Numbered from the stretch's first letter, positions 1-5,375 are shown. The stretch is DNA of 5,441 nucleotides from Candidatus Aphodomonas merdavium (GCA_018715585.1 DVLH01000151.1:1-5441); one strand, 5' to 3'. Notes: generated by a model from the sequence alone, not told the origin. Translations and numbers: made by a program.

Positions 1-23
1 ATAATCAACATTATGTCGCAGCG

Positions 24-872
24 TCAGACGACCAGCCCGAGCCGGTCGATTTTTCTTCTGTGCTCGTGGCCGGAGGTCATGATGTAGATGCGCGTGGTGT
101 CGATGCTGCTGTGCCCGAGGATGTCGGCCAGTTTGGCAATATCCTTTTCGACCGCGTAAAACGTGCGCGCAAACAGCTTGCGCAGGTTGTGCGGAAAGAC
201 CTTCGTTTTTCTGACGCGCGCGGGCGCGCACAGCGCCTTCATCTGCGCCCAGACGCCGCTGCGGTCCATCGCCCTTCCGCTCCGGGTGCGGAACACGGGG
301 CCTGACGCGATGCCGGATTGCCTGGCATAGGCCAACAGCGATTTGCGCAGCCTGCCCGGGATGAGGATGCTGCGCGTTTTGTTCTTGCAGCGGACGGCGA
401 TCTCGCCCTGCGCCACCGCTTCGACCGTGAAATACGCCAGTTCCGATACGCGAATCTCCGTGCCGCAGATGGTCTCCAGCAGCAGGTACAGCCGCCGGTC
501 CCGCCGCGCCGCTTCCAGCAGGCGCAGATATTCCGCCTTGGTCAGCTCGCGCTCCTCGGCGCAGTAGATCCGGCGCTGCACGCGCACGTTCCGCACGCGG
601 CAGTCCTGGCAGCCGAGAAAGCCGAACAGGCTGTTCAGCCCGGCGAGCATGGAGTTGACCGACCGCGCCGCATACCCCTGTTCCAAAAGCCGCTGCTTGT
701 ACGCCGCCACCAGCGCCTTGTCCACGGACCGGCCGGCGGCAAACGCCATGAAGGCGCGCGCGTCGCGTAGGTATTTGCCCACCGTCAGGGAGCTCTTCTC
801 CTCCTGCAGCAGGTGGAGGCGAAACGCTTCGAGCGTCCGCCGCGTGATGTTCCGCTTCCTCTGTTGTTTCAC
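24..872 (-). CDS. Tyrosine recombinase (phage-integrase family), orphan
   Basis: This is a site-specific DNA recombinase of 282 residues that cuts and rejoins DNA through a covalent phosphotyrosine. An N-terminal SAM-like core-binding domain covers about residues 8-95 and the catalytic domain about 105-275. The full catalytic set is visible: R141 in TEIRVSEL, a lysine in CKNKTR (K163 or K165), H228 and R231 in PHNLRKLFA, H254 in LGHSS, and nucleophile Y263 in TRIYI. The H228-H254-Y263 spacings (26 and 9) equal those I recall for XerD. The start is GTG at 872, with AAAGGAT (881-887) about 8 bases upstream. The length is normal for a Xer-like enzyme without an arm-binding domain. No excisionase, transposition or phage gene accompanies it in the window. 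From memory, near-identical motifs occur in a family of orphan recombinases widespread in Clostridia. The family is certain; the target site and biological role are unknown. It could be a relic of an element, a local invertase or a housekeeping enzyme. Confidence 0.93.
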   Translation of the reverse strand: MKQQRKRNITRRTLEAFRLHLLQEEKSSLTVGKYLRDARAFMAFAAGRSVDKALVAAYKQRLLEQGYAARSVNSMLAGLNSLFGFLGCQDCRVRNVRVQRRIYCAEERELTKAEYLRLLEAARRDRRLYLLLETICGTEIRVSELAYFTVEAVAQGEIAVRCKNKTRSILIPGRLRKSLLAYARQSGIASGPVFRTRSGRAMDRSGVWAQMKALCAPARVRKTKVFPHNLRKLFARTFYAVEKDIAKLADILGHSSIDTTRIYIMTSGHEHRRKIDRLGLVV

Positions 873-912
873 AAAGCCTCATCCTTTCCAGCCCTCAGCA
901 GGGGCTGTTACC

Positions 913-918
913 ATTATG
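913..918 (-). promoter_or_regulatory. Possible -10 element for the recombinase gene
   Basis: On the minus strand CATAAT matches the -10 consensus at 5 of 6 positions and lies about 40 bases upstream of the recombinase start. No recognisable -35 hexamer occurs 16-18 bases further upstream, where the sequence is GC-rich. The rest of the gap between recombinase and terminator (873-1012) contains only GC-rich imperfect repeats. This is a weak candidate. Confidence 0.2.
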
Positions 919-972
919 CATGCTGCGGCGCGGCGCCGCCTACAGGAAGTTTTTTCCATCGCCGGCGGCGCA

Positions 973-1004
973 GGAGGGCGGCGGGCCTTCGCGGGAGGGC
1001 GGCG
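973..1004. repeat. GC-rich direct repeat in the recombinase upstream gap
   Basis: GGAGGGCGGCG occurs at 973-983 and again at 994-1004, a 21-base offset, inside a G/C-dominated stretch. It sits between the lipoprotein terminator and the recombinase gene. No coding potential is convincing here. It may be simple low-complexity intergenic DNA. Confidence 0.5.
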
Positions 1005-1012
1005 CGGGCTCC

Positions 1013-1051
1013 AAAGAAAAAACGCCGGAGCAAGGCGGCCTTGCTCCGGCG
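1013..1051 (-). terminator. Rho-independent terminator after the lipoprotein gene
   Basis: A perfect 13-base-pair stem (1023-1035 with 1039-1051, arm CGCCGGAGCAAGG) has a 3-base loop. Read on the minus strand, it is followed directly by TTTTTTCTTT. It begins 37 bases after the lipoprotein stop codon, so it closes that transcript and insulates the recombinase gene. On the plus strand there is no T-run, so it acts in one direction. Confidence 0.93.
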
Positions 1052-1088
1052 CTGCGAAAATCGGGAAGCGCCCTCCCGGAGGATCATA

Positions 1089-2510
1089 TCAATAGCCTTT
1101 GGCCAGATCGATGACGCTGCCGTCGACGGCGTTGATCGCGAGGGCGATGTGCTTATCCACGCCAACGACGGACGGGAAATCGTCCATATATTCCTCCCCG
1201 TAAAACACCCATGCCGGCACATAAAACCCGCTGCGCCCCTGCGCGTTGTTCTCGCGCACGCGCAAAAGCGACAGTTGAATATCGTCTATCGTGACGCCGA
1301 TTCTTCTGCCGGCGTCTTCAAATTCCGTCTTGGGTTCATAGATGGTAAACAGGATTGTTTCAACGATCTCGCGGATCTCCTGCCAGGCGAGCAGCCTGGC
1401 GTTTTCCGTTACGACCTCGCCCGTGACGGTGGGCGAATCCCAGCTCATTTCCGCAATGCCGCCATCCGTGACAAGGAACCGGATCTGCTCATAATTCCAG
1501 GGCAGGGAAACGCCGGACTCGCTTCCGGCAAAGGACTCCGTACAGAGGACGGCGGGCACGCCCGCCACCGTGCGGACATAGTACAGGATATAGGCGTAGT
1601 CTCCCGGCGAGCCGGTGACATAGGCCTGCGCCAGCTGCACATCGCTTACGCCCATCGCCCGAAAGACCTCCCCGCAGAGCGCGCCCGCCTCCTCAAGGGA
1701 AAGCGATGGGCGTTCGCTTTGCGGCGCGTTTTCCGGCAGCACTCTGGGCGCGCCGTTATAGAACCGCCCGAGATCATCGTCGGCCGAATACTGCAGGGAA
1801 CCCGTCAGGCTTCCGTTGTCCTGCGCGGGGCGGCGCACGCTTAAATACTCTTCTCCGGCCGTTACGCTCAATTCGTAAATCCTTTCCTTGATGACCGTTT
1901 GCCCGTCCGAATAGCTTTCTTCATGGAGGAGCATGGCGCCGTCCGAAACGACGGGTTCATCGTCCGCCGCCGCCGGAGCCGTCCTGTATTCCTCTTCCAG
2001 GCGCCTGATCTCTTCTTCCGCTTCCTCGGGCGTCATCATTTGCTGCGCCTCTATGGTGCCGTCGGCAATCTGCTGTTTGTAGAGCAAAATGGTCGCCTCG
2101 ATATCGGCTTTCGTCATCACATGGGGGCCGGGGTTGTAGGTCATGGCCGTCTTCCCGTCCATGAAATGGTGAAAGAGCGCCGTGGCCGTTTCCTGGGAAA
2201 AGCCCTCCGCCCTCACTCTGACGATGGGCATGGCATGTTCGGGGGCGGCGATGGGCGCGTCGATGCGGATGGACAGTTTCCCGTCCGCCCCGCTCCATTC
2301 TTCTGTCAGCCGCTCCGGGATGCCGTATCGTTCGGCAAGGGTCTGTTCTGCGGCGGGGGATTGGGTATCCTGCGCCTTTCCCAGCATCTGTTCCATATCC
2401 TTTTGCATCACGATCGGCTGCTCGGGTGTGGGCTGGCAGCCCGCAGGGAGCAGGGCGGCCGCCAGCATCGCAGCCATAAGGGAAATCGCTTTTTTCATTT
2501 TGCAGCTCAT
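1089..2510 (-). CDS. Exported putative lipoprotein of unknown function, next to a two-component system
   Basis: The predicted product is a 473-residue secreted protein. Its N-terminus has a charged start (MSCKMKK), a hydrophobic segment (about residues 9-22) and a cysteine at 25 in LLPAGCQ. This fits a type II signal peptide, except that proline at -3 is atypical for a lipobox. Residues 132-178 are charged and helix-prone. The C-terminal part has VPAW near 431 and INAVDGSVID near 459, a pattern I associate with PepSY- and YycI-like folds. The overall look also recalls lipoproteins annotated as DUF6034, from memory and unverified. The start at 2510 was chosen over ATG 2540, which adds ten polar residues before the signal peptide, and over ATG 2498. 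GAGGT (2514-2518) lies only 3 bases from ATG 2510 and AAAGGA lies 12 bases away, so the start is not settled. The gene follows the kinase and small membrane protein genes and has its own copy of the regulator promoter block. A role in signal perception or cell-envelope response is inferred. Confidence 0.85.
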   Translation of the reverse strand: MSCKMKKAISLMAAMLAAALLPAGCQPTPEQPIVMQKDMEQMLGKAQDTQSPAAEQTLAERYGIPERLTEEWSGADGKLSIRIDAPIAAPEHAMPIVRVRAEGFSQETATALFHHFMDGKTAMTYNPGPHVMTKADIEATILLYKQQIADGTIEAQQMMTPEEAEEEIRRLEEEYRTAPAAADDEPVVSDGAMLLHEESYSDGQTVIKERIYELSVTAGEEYLSVRRPAQDNGSLTGSLQYSADDDLGRFYNGAPRVLPENAPQSERPSLSLEEAGALCGEVFRAMGVSDVQLAQAYVTGSPGDYAYILYYVRTVAGVPAVLCTESFAGSESGVSLPWNYEQIRFLVTDGGIAEMSWDSPTVTGEVVTENARLLAWQEIREIVETILFTIYEPKTEFEDAGRRIGVTIDDIQLSLLRVRENNAQGRSGFYVPAWVFYGEEYMDDFPSVVGVDKHIALAINAVDGSVIDLAKGY

Positions 2511-2557
2511 GGTACCTCGCTTTCCTTTTGGAGCAAGCATACGCGTTCCCCATGCAT

Positions 2558-2597
2558 CAAGTATTCATCAGGTCGTAAGCAAATTGTAATTTTTGCG
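2558..2597 (-). promoter_or_regulatory. Promoter/operator block of the lipoprotein gene (copy of the regulator's own block)
   Basis: This 40-base segment matches 4827-4866 at 32 of 40 positions without gaps. The first 16 bases on the minus strand, CGCAAAAATTACAATT, are identical. It contains TTACAA (2584-2589), then after five bases TTACGA, an 11-base-period direct repeat of the kind OmpR-family regulators bind. TTACAA could also be a -35, with AATACT (2560-2565) as -10 and an 18-base spacer. The lipoprotein start lies 47 bases further on. Control by the neighbouring response regulator is inferred from the repeat and its position. Confidence 0.65.
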
Positions 2598-2598
2598 C

Positions 2599-2751
2599 TC
2601 ACGGTTCCTGCCTGCCGATGATGATCATCTGATTCTTGGTGCCGTCCAGCACGCACTTTGCGATAGGGGGAACGCCAAAAACCGAAAAGGCGATCAGTGC
2701 GGCCAAAAGGAGATACAGCAGGTTCCACTTATTCTTCAGCTTCTTTATCAT
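2599..2751 (-). CDS. Small single-pass membrane protein, 50 residues, translationally linked to the kinase
   Basis: The ORF runs from ATG at 2749-2751 to TGA at 2599-2601. It starts inside the last codons of the kinase gene, in another frame, with a 23-base overlap. AAGGTGG (2761-2767) lies 9 bases upstream, one mismatch from an ideal Shine-Dalgarno sequence. The N-terminus is strongly basic (MIKKLKNKWN), followed by a hydrophobic stretch at about residues 11-27 (LLYLLLAALIAFSVFGV). A short C-terminal tail follows, with one cysteine (C33), ending GRQEP. By the positive-inside rule the N-terminus is cytoplasmic and the tail external. I do not recognise a family. Basic start, hydrophobic segment, good ribosome site and overlap together argue that it is a real gene, not chance. 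It may modulate the kinase, as small membrane proteins such as MgrB do for PhoQ; that comparison is about size and context, not sequence. It could also be an uncleaved signal-peptide-like remnant. Confidence 0.75.
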   Translation of the reverse strand: MIKKLKNKWNLLYLLLAALIAFSVFGVPPIAKCVLDGTKNQMIIIGRQEP

Positions 2752-4120
2752 GTTCAAATACCACCTTCACCGTCGTGCCTTTCCCCACTTCGCTTTCAAA
2801 CGCAAGATGCGCCCCGTGCAGGCGGGCGATCTCCTGTGCAAGCGCAAGCCCAAGGCCCATGCCGCCCTGTTTGCGGGAGCGCGCCTTATCCACCATATAG
2901 AACGGCTCCGTCAGGCGGTGCAGTTCCTCCGGCGGAATGCCGTGCCCGCTGTCCGAAACGGAGATGATATCGCCCCGTGCCCGAAGCGCAATCACGCTTC
3001 CCCGGGGCGAGGCCTTGCCCGCGTTGTCGATGAGGTTGAGGAGCAGTTCGCAAAGTAGGTCCTTGTCCATTTTGAGCTGCTGCATGTGGTTTTCGACCCT
3101 GAGCGCCAGCCCGCGCTGCTTCAGCTGCTCCTTTGCCGCATCACAGACCATGGCAAGCAGTTCCGCGACGCTCTGCGGCTTTGGTTCAATATCGTCGGAA
3201 CGCTTCAATACCAAAAGCTGCATGAGCTTATGGGAAAGCCGCTCCACGCGCGTGCAGTCCGCATCGATCTGCAACAGCGCCGCTTCTCTCTCCTCCTCGT
3301 TCATTTTCGTCATCAGCAGCGTTTCGGCGTTGCCCTTGATGGAGGTCATGGGGGTCTTCAGCTCATGGGTGAGGGCGGAGATGAACAGGGTGCGGCGCTC
3401 CGCCTCCTCCTTGAGCGCTTCCACCCGGTTCTCCACCGCCTGGGCCATCACATTGAAGTCCATGGCAAGCGAGCCGACCTCGTCCTGCTCGTCAACGGCA
3501 ATGCGCCTGTCATAGACGCCGGCGGCGATGAGGGAGGTGCTTTCCTTTAGCCGCTGTATGGGCCTTAGAATCGTTCGCACCAGCAGGGTGATCAGCGCCG
3601 CGGTACAAAGGATCACCAGCAGGGAGATCCGGGAAAAGCGATAGGATAGCGCCAAAAGGTCCGTATAAACGGAGGTGACGTCCGTAATCCGGTAAAAGCT
3701 GTAATCCGCGCCGCGGACGGATAGGCGGTCGCCCACGATCAGCATGGTGTTTTCACCAATATCCGTTATGACGTACCGCTTTCCCTGCGTTTCCAGCGGC
3801 AGATACAGGGCGGGGTCAATGGAAGTGGCGTTATAAACGACGTCGTCCGCCGCGGTCAGAATGATATTCGGATCGGCGAGGGAGGACACATAATAGCGGG
3901 CCAGGCTGCGTTTGGCCGCGGCGCTGATCTGCTCGCCTGCGCCGTCGTGCATCGCCTTTTCAAAGTACACGGCATTGGCGGTATGCGTGGATACGGCGCT
4001 CTGTACCGCGTAATCCAGATTGCGCTTCCCCGCGCCGGTGAGGAGCAGCAGGCTCAAAACGCTCAGCGCCGCCGTGACCATGATGACCGACACAAGGGAT
4101 ACCTTCCGCCACAGCTTCAT
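2729..4120 (-). CDS. Membrane sensor histidine kinase (HAMP, HisKA, HATPase_c)
   Basis: This 463-residue kinase autophosphorylates on histidine and should pass the phosphate to the response regulator encoded just upstream. The domain order is: TM1 about residues 9-28; an extracytoplasmic sensor about 29-163; TM2 about 164-183; HAMP about 184-236; dimerisation/phosphoacceptor helix with H252 in THELKTPMTSI; and an ATP-binding domain with the N box (LLNLIDNAGKA, N362/N366), G1 (SDSGHGIP, D390) and G2 (GGMGLGL, 419-425). All catalytic motifs are intact. The sensor has alternating hydrophobic segments (IILTAADDVVYN, ENTMLIVGDRL) compatible with a PAS-like or Cache-like fold, but I cannot name its ligand. 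The start is ATG at 4120, overlapping the regulator stop as ATGA. GGAGG (4128-4132) lies 7 bases upstream, inside the regulator gene, which implies coupled translation. A longer in-frame reading to 4249 only overlaps the regulator and was rejected. The 3' end overlaps the small membrane protein gene. Confidence 0.95.
   Translation of the reverse strand: MKLWRKVSLVSVIMVTAALSVLSLLLLTGAGKRNLDYAVQSAVSTHTANAVYFEKAMHDGAGEQISAAAKRSLARYYVSSLADPNIILTAADDVVYNATSIDPALYLPLETQGKRYVITDIGENTMLIVGDRLSVRGADYSFYRITDVTSVYTDLLALSYRFSRISLLVILCTAALITLLVRTILRPIQRLKESTSLIAAGVYDRRIAVDEQDEVGSLAMDFNVMAQAVENRVEALKEEAERRTLFISALTHELKTPMTSIKGNAETLLMTKMNEEEREAALLQIDADCTRVERLSHKLMQLLVLKRSDDIEPKPQSVAELLAMVCDAAKEQLKQRGLALRVENHMQQLKMDKDLLCELLLNLIDNAGKASPRGSVIALRARGDIISVSDSGHGIPPEELHRLTEPFYMVDKARSRKQGGMGLGLALAQEIARLHGAHLAFESEVGKGTTVKVVFEHDKEAEE
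2761..2767 (-). promoter_or_regulatory. Ribosome binding site of the small membrane protein gene
   Basis: AAGGTGG on the minus strand lies 9 bases before ATG 2751, inside the kinase coding region. It is the main evidence that the 50-codon overlapping ORF is translated. It fixes the start at 2751. Confidence 0.6.
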
Positions 4121-4785
4121 GGCTGGTCCTCCAGGCGGTAGCCCATTTTGGAAACCGTCCTGATGTGGTTTTCCAGCCCCAGCTTTCGCCTGAGCTGACC
4201 GATATGGACGTCCACCGTTCTCGTCTCGCCCACGAAGTCCACACCCCACACGCCGTGGAGCAGCCGCTCGCGGGAGAGGGCGATGTTCTTGTTTTTTGCA
4301 AGCATGACCAGCAGATCATACTCCATTGGTTTTAACGGGATCTCCCTGCCGTTTTTCCGCACGGAGCGCTCCATGAGGTTGATTGTCAGGTCCGACACTT
4401 CGAGCACCTGCAGCATTTTCCCCGTGCGCTCCAGCACCTTTTCGATGCGGACCAGCAGCTCCAGCACCTCGAACGGCTTGACGATATAATCCTCCGCGCC
4501 AAAGCGCAGCCCCTGTATTTTGGAATCGAGATCGGCTTTTGCCGTAAGGCAGATCACCGGGATGCCGCGGCGCTTCATATGCGCCAGCAGCGTCAGCCCG
4601 TCCATGCCGGGCAGCATGATATCCAGGAGCGCGAGGTCAAAATCCGCGTCGCGCTCCACCAGTTCGGCCGCTTCCTGTCCGTCGTAAACGGGGGTGGCCG
4701 CGTAGCCCGTAGCAATCAGATTCTTTATGATGACGCGGGAGATCGCCTCGTCGTCCTCCACGACCAGTATCCTGTTCCTTGCCAC
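4117..4785 (-). CDS. OmpR/PhoB-family response regulator
   Basis: This 222-residue DNA-binding regulator is the probable phosphorylation partner of the kinase encoded immediately downstream. The receiver domain (about residues 3-117) has the acidic pocket (E10, D11, D12 in VVEDDEA), phosphoacceptor D55 in LALLDIMLPGMDG, T81 in CLTAK and K103 in IVKPF. The winged-helix domain (about 127-220) has the typical LKPMEYDLL, SRERLL, RTVDVHIGQLRRKLG and SKMGYRL segments. Length and motifs are complete. The start is taken as GTG at 4785 because GGAGGT (4792-4797) lies 6 bases upstream. ATG 4803, in frame six codons earlier, has no ribosome site. The frame stays open upstream through the spacer and tRNA gene, which is accidental. 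The gene opens an operon with the kinase (ATGA overlap) and carries a promoter block shared with the lipoprotein gene, suggesting autoregulation. Motifs do not tell whether it is a PhoP, WalR or other type, so no symbol is given. Confidence 0.95.
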   Translation of the reverse strand: MARNRILVVEDDEAISRVIIKNLIATGYAATPVYDGQEAAELVERDADFDLALLDIMLPGMDGLTLLAHMKRRGIPVICLTAKADLDSKIQGLRFGAEDYIVKPFEVLELLVRIEKVLERTGKMLQVLEVSDLTINLMERSVRKNGREIPLKPMEYDLLVMLAKNKNIALSRERLLHGVWGVDFVGETRTVDVHIGQLRRKLGLENHIRTVSKMGYRLEDQP

Positions 4786-4791
4786 ACAAAC

Positions 4792-4797
4792 ACCTCC
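4792..4797 (-). promoter_or_regulatory. Ribosome binding site fixing the GTG start of the response regulator
   Basis: GGAGGT on the minus strand precedes GTG 4785 by 6 bases. It overlaps the codons after ATG 4803, which makes that ATG an unlikely start. Confidence 0.8.
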
Positions 4798-4826
4798 ATC
4801 CATAGTTTTAGGGTATCCCATGTAAA

Positions 4827-4866
4827 CAAGTCTGCATCGAATCGCAAACGAATTGTAATTTTTGCG
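4827..4866 (-). promoter_or_regulatory. Promoter/operator block of the response regulator operon
   Basis: This is the partner of the block at 2558-2597 (32/40 identical, ungapped). TTACAA (minus strand, 4853-4858) is followed after five bases by TTGCGA, giving the same 11-base-period repeat. The possible -10 CAGACT (4829-4834), 18 bases from TTACAA, is weak at 3 of 6 matches, which would suit an activator-dependent promoter. The GTG start lies 41 bases downstream. Autoregulation by the encoded regulator is inferred. Confidence 0.65.
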
Positions 4867-4867
4867 A

Positions 4868-5015
4868 CCTGCCCGCCGTTGATGCAGCCGGGCGAAGAAC
4901 GGGCGGAACGCTGCCGCCGCCATACCGTTGCCCGCCGCCTCCGCCTTCCCGGCCGACAGGCGGCGAACGCCTTGCCGCCTGCCGCAGGGGGAGAACAAAA
5001 AGGCCAGAGGGGAAC
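4868..5015. other. GC-rich spacer between the tRNA terminator and the regulator promoter
   Basis: I see no credible gene here. The segment 4868-4884 matches 2607-2623, at the 3' end of the small membrane protein gene, at 15 of 17 bases. A hairpin (4957-4964 with 4974-4981, arm CAGGCGGC, 9-base loop) has no T-run. GAACAAAAAGGCC at 4993-5005 is a second copy of the sequence at 5012-5024 that enters the tRNA terminator. Confidence 0.5.
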
Positions 5016-5043
5016 AAAAAGGCCCGCGATTGCGGACCTTTTT
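5016..5043 (-). terminator. Intrinsic terminator downstream of tRNA-Ala
   Basis: A 7-base-pair stem (5021-5027 with 5032-5038) has a 4-base loop and is flanked by A5 and T5 runs that can extend the pairing. On the minus strand the one imperfect position is a G-U wobble. On the plus strand it is a C-A mismatch, so the structure is better suited to ending the minus-strand tRNA transcript. It lies 25 bases beyond the tRNA 3' end. Weaker bidirectional function is possible. Confidence 0.85.
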
Positions 5044-5068
5044 GCAGCCATATTGCGGCGGCTGCATC

Positions 5069-5145
5069 TGGTGGAGCTTACCGGATTCGAACCGGTGATC
5101 TCTACACTGCCAGTGTAGCGCGATAGCCAACTTCGCCAAAGCCCC
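5069..5145 (-). tRNA. tRNA-Ala, anticodon GGC
   Basis: The 77-base minus-strand RNA folds into a full cloverleaf. The acceptor stem is GGGGCTT with AAGCTCC, and its G3-U70 wobble is the main alanine identity element. The D stem is GCGA with TCGC. The anticodon stem is CTACA with TGTAG around loop CTGGCAG. The T arm is ACCGG-TTCGAAT-CCGGT. Discriminator A73 and an encoded CCA end follow. The anticodon GGC (5109-5111 in plus coordinates) reads GCC, and by convention also GCU, codons. The gene has its own promoter and terminator and is monocistronic. The 3' end shows no nearby duplicate that would mark an integration site within the window. Confidence 0.97.
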
Positions 5146-5164
5146 GGAATTTGCCGCGCCGTAC

Positions 5165-5183
5165 CGCACGAACCTGCCGTGCG
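5165..5183 (-). other. Hairpin in the tRNA 5' leader
   Basis: CGCACG and CGTGCG pair around a 7-base loop in the roughly 48-base leader between the predicted transcription start and tRNA position 1. It may help keep the leader apart from the tRNA before RNase P cleavage, or may be incidental in GC-rich DNA. Confidence 0.4.
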
Positions 5184-5199
5184 CCCGAGCGCGAGTTCT

Positions 5200-5228
5200 A
5201 TTATAGAGCATCCGCGCCGGTTTGTAAA
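5200..5228 (-). promoter_or_regulatory. Sigma-A-type promoter of tRNA-Ala
   Basis: On the minus strand, -35 TTTACA (5223-5228, 5 of 6) and a perfect -10 TATAAT (5200-5205) are separated by exactly 17 bases. A run of eight A residues (5230-5237) just upstream could act as an UP-like element. The predicted transcription start is near 5193. It is the best promoter in the window, as expected for a stable RNA gene. Confidence 0.92.
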
Positions 5229-5232
5229 GTTT

Positions 5233-5329
5233 TTTTTGCGCGGCGGCGCACAAAAACCGGCGGCGCTCCCCAGCCTTTTTGCGCGGCGGGATGCAAAACC
5301 CGGCCGCGCTCGCGCGCCGCGGCGGGATG
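5233..5329. repeat. Degenerate GC-rich direct repeats upstream of the tRNA promoter
   Basis: TTTTTGCGCGGCGG occurs at 5233-5246 and 5276-5289 (43-base offset). The two units remain similar for roughly 35 bases, both continuing through a C-A-rich patch to a GCGCTC end. A third partial copy shares GCGGCGGGATG (5283-5293 and 5319-5329). No ORF here looks like a protein. The repeats could be remnants of a small repeat element or slippage products. Confidence 0.5.
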
Positions 5330-5344
5330 GCGCGCAGAACAAAG

Positions 5345-5375
5345 CCGGAGCAGGCGGCTTTGCCGCCTGCTCCGG
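5345..5375. terminator. Long perfect GC-rich hairpin, probable terminator of a gene beyond the right edge
   Basis: A perfect 14-base-pair stem (5345-5358 with 5362-5375, arm CCGGAGCAGGCGGC) has a 3-base TTT loop. T-rich tails exist on both sides but are weak: CTTTGTTCTG on the minus strand and TGTGTTTATC on the plus strand. Its position upstream of the tRNA promoter fits termination of a minus-strand gene entering from the right, but that gene is not visible. Confidence 0.55.

Noticed and set aside
813..1844. Long plus-strand open frame across the recombinase 5' end, terminator and lipoprotein gene
   Set aside because: It is antisense to well-supported genes, reads through a strong terminator hairpin and shows no domain pattern; long antisense frames are expected in GC-rich DNA.
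2578..2597. GCAAA...TTTGC inverted repeat in the promoter blocks as a recombinase site or symmetric operator
   Set aside because: The arms are 8 bases apart in one copy and 12 in the other, so the dyad is not conserved, while the TTACAA/TTRCGA direct repeat is.
2507..2728. 73-residue minus-strand frame between kinase and lipoprotein
   Set aside because: It overlaps the better-supported 50-residue ORF in another frame, spans the promoter block, and lacks a hydrophobic or domain-like pattern.
4121..4249. In-frame extension of the kinase upstream of ATG 4120
   Set aside because: It would overlap the regulator coding region by 133 bases and resembles no kinase N-terminus; the ATGA junction has a perfectly placed GGAGG.
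5069..5145. tRNA-Ala as an integration site for the recombinase
   Set aside because: The recombinase lies over 4 kb away, beyond an ordinary operon, and I see no duplicate of the tRNA 3' end in the window.
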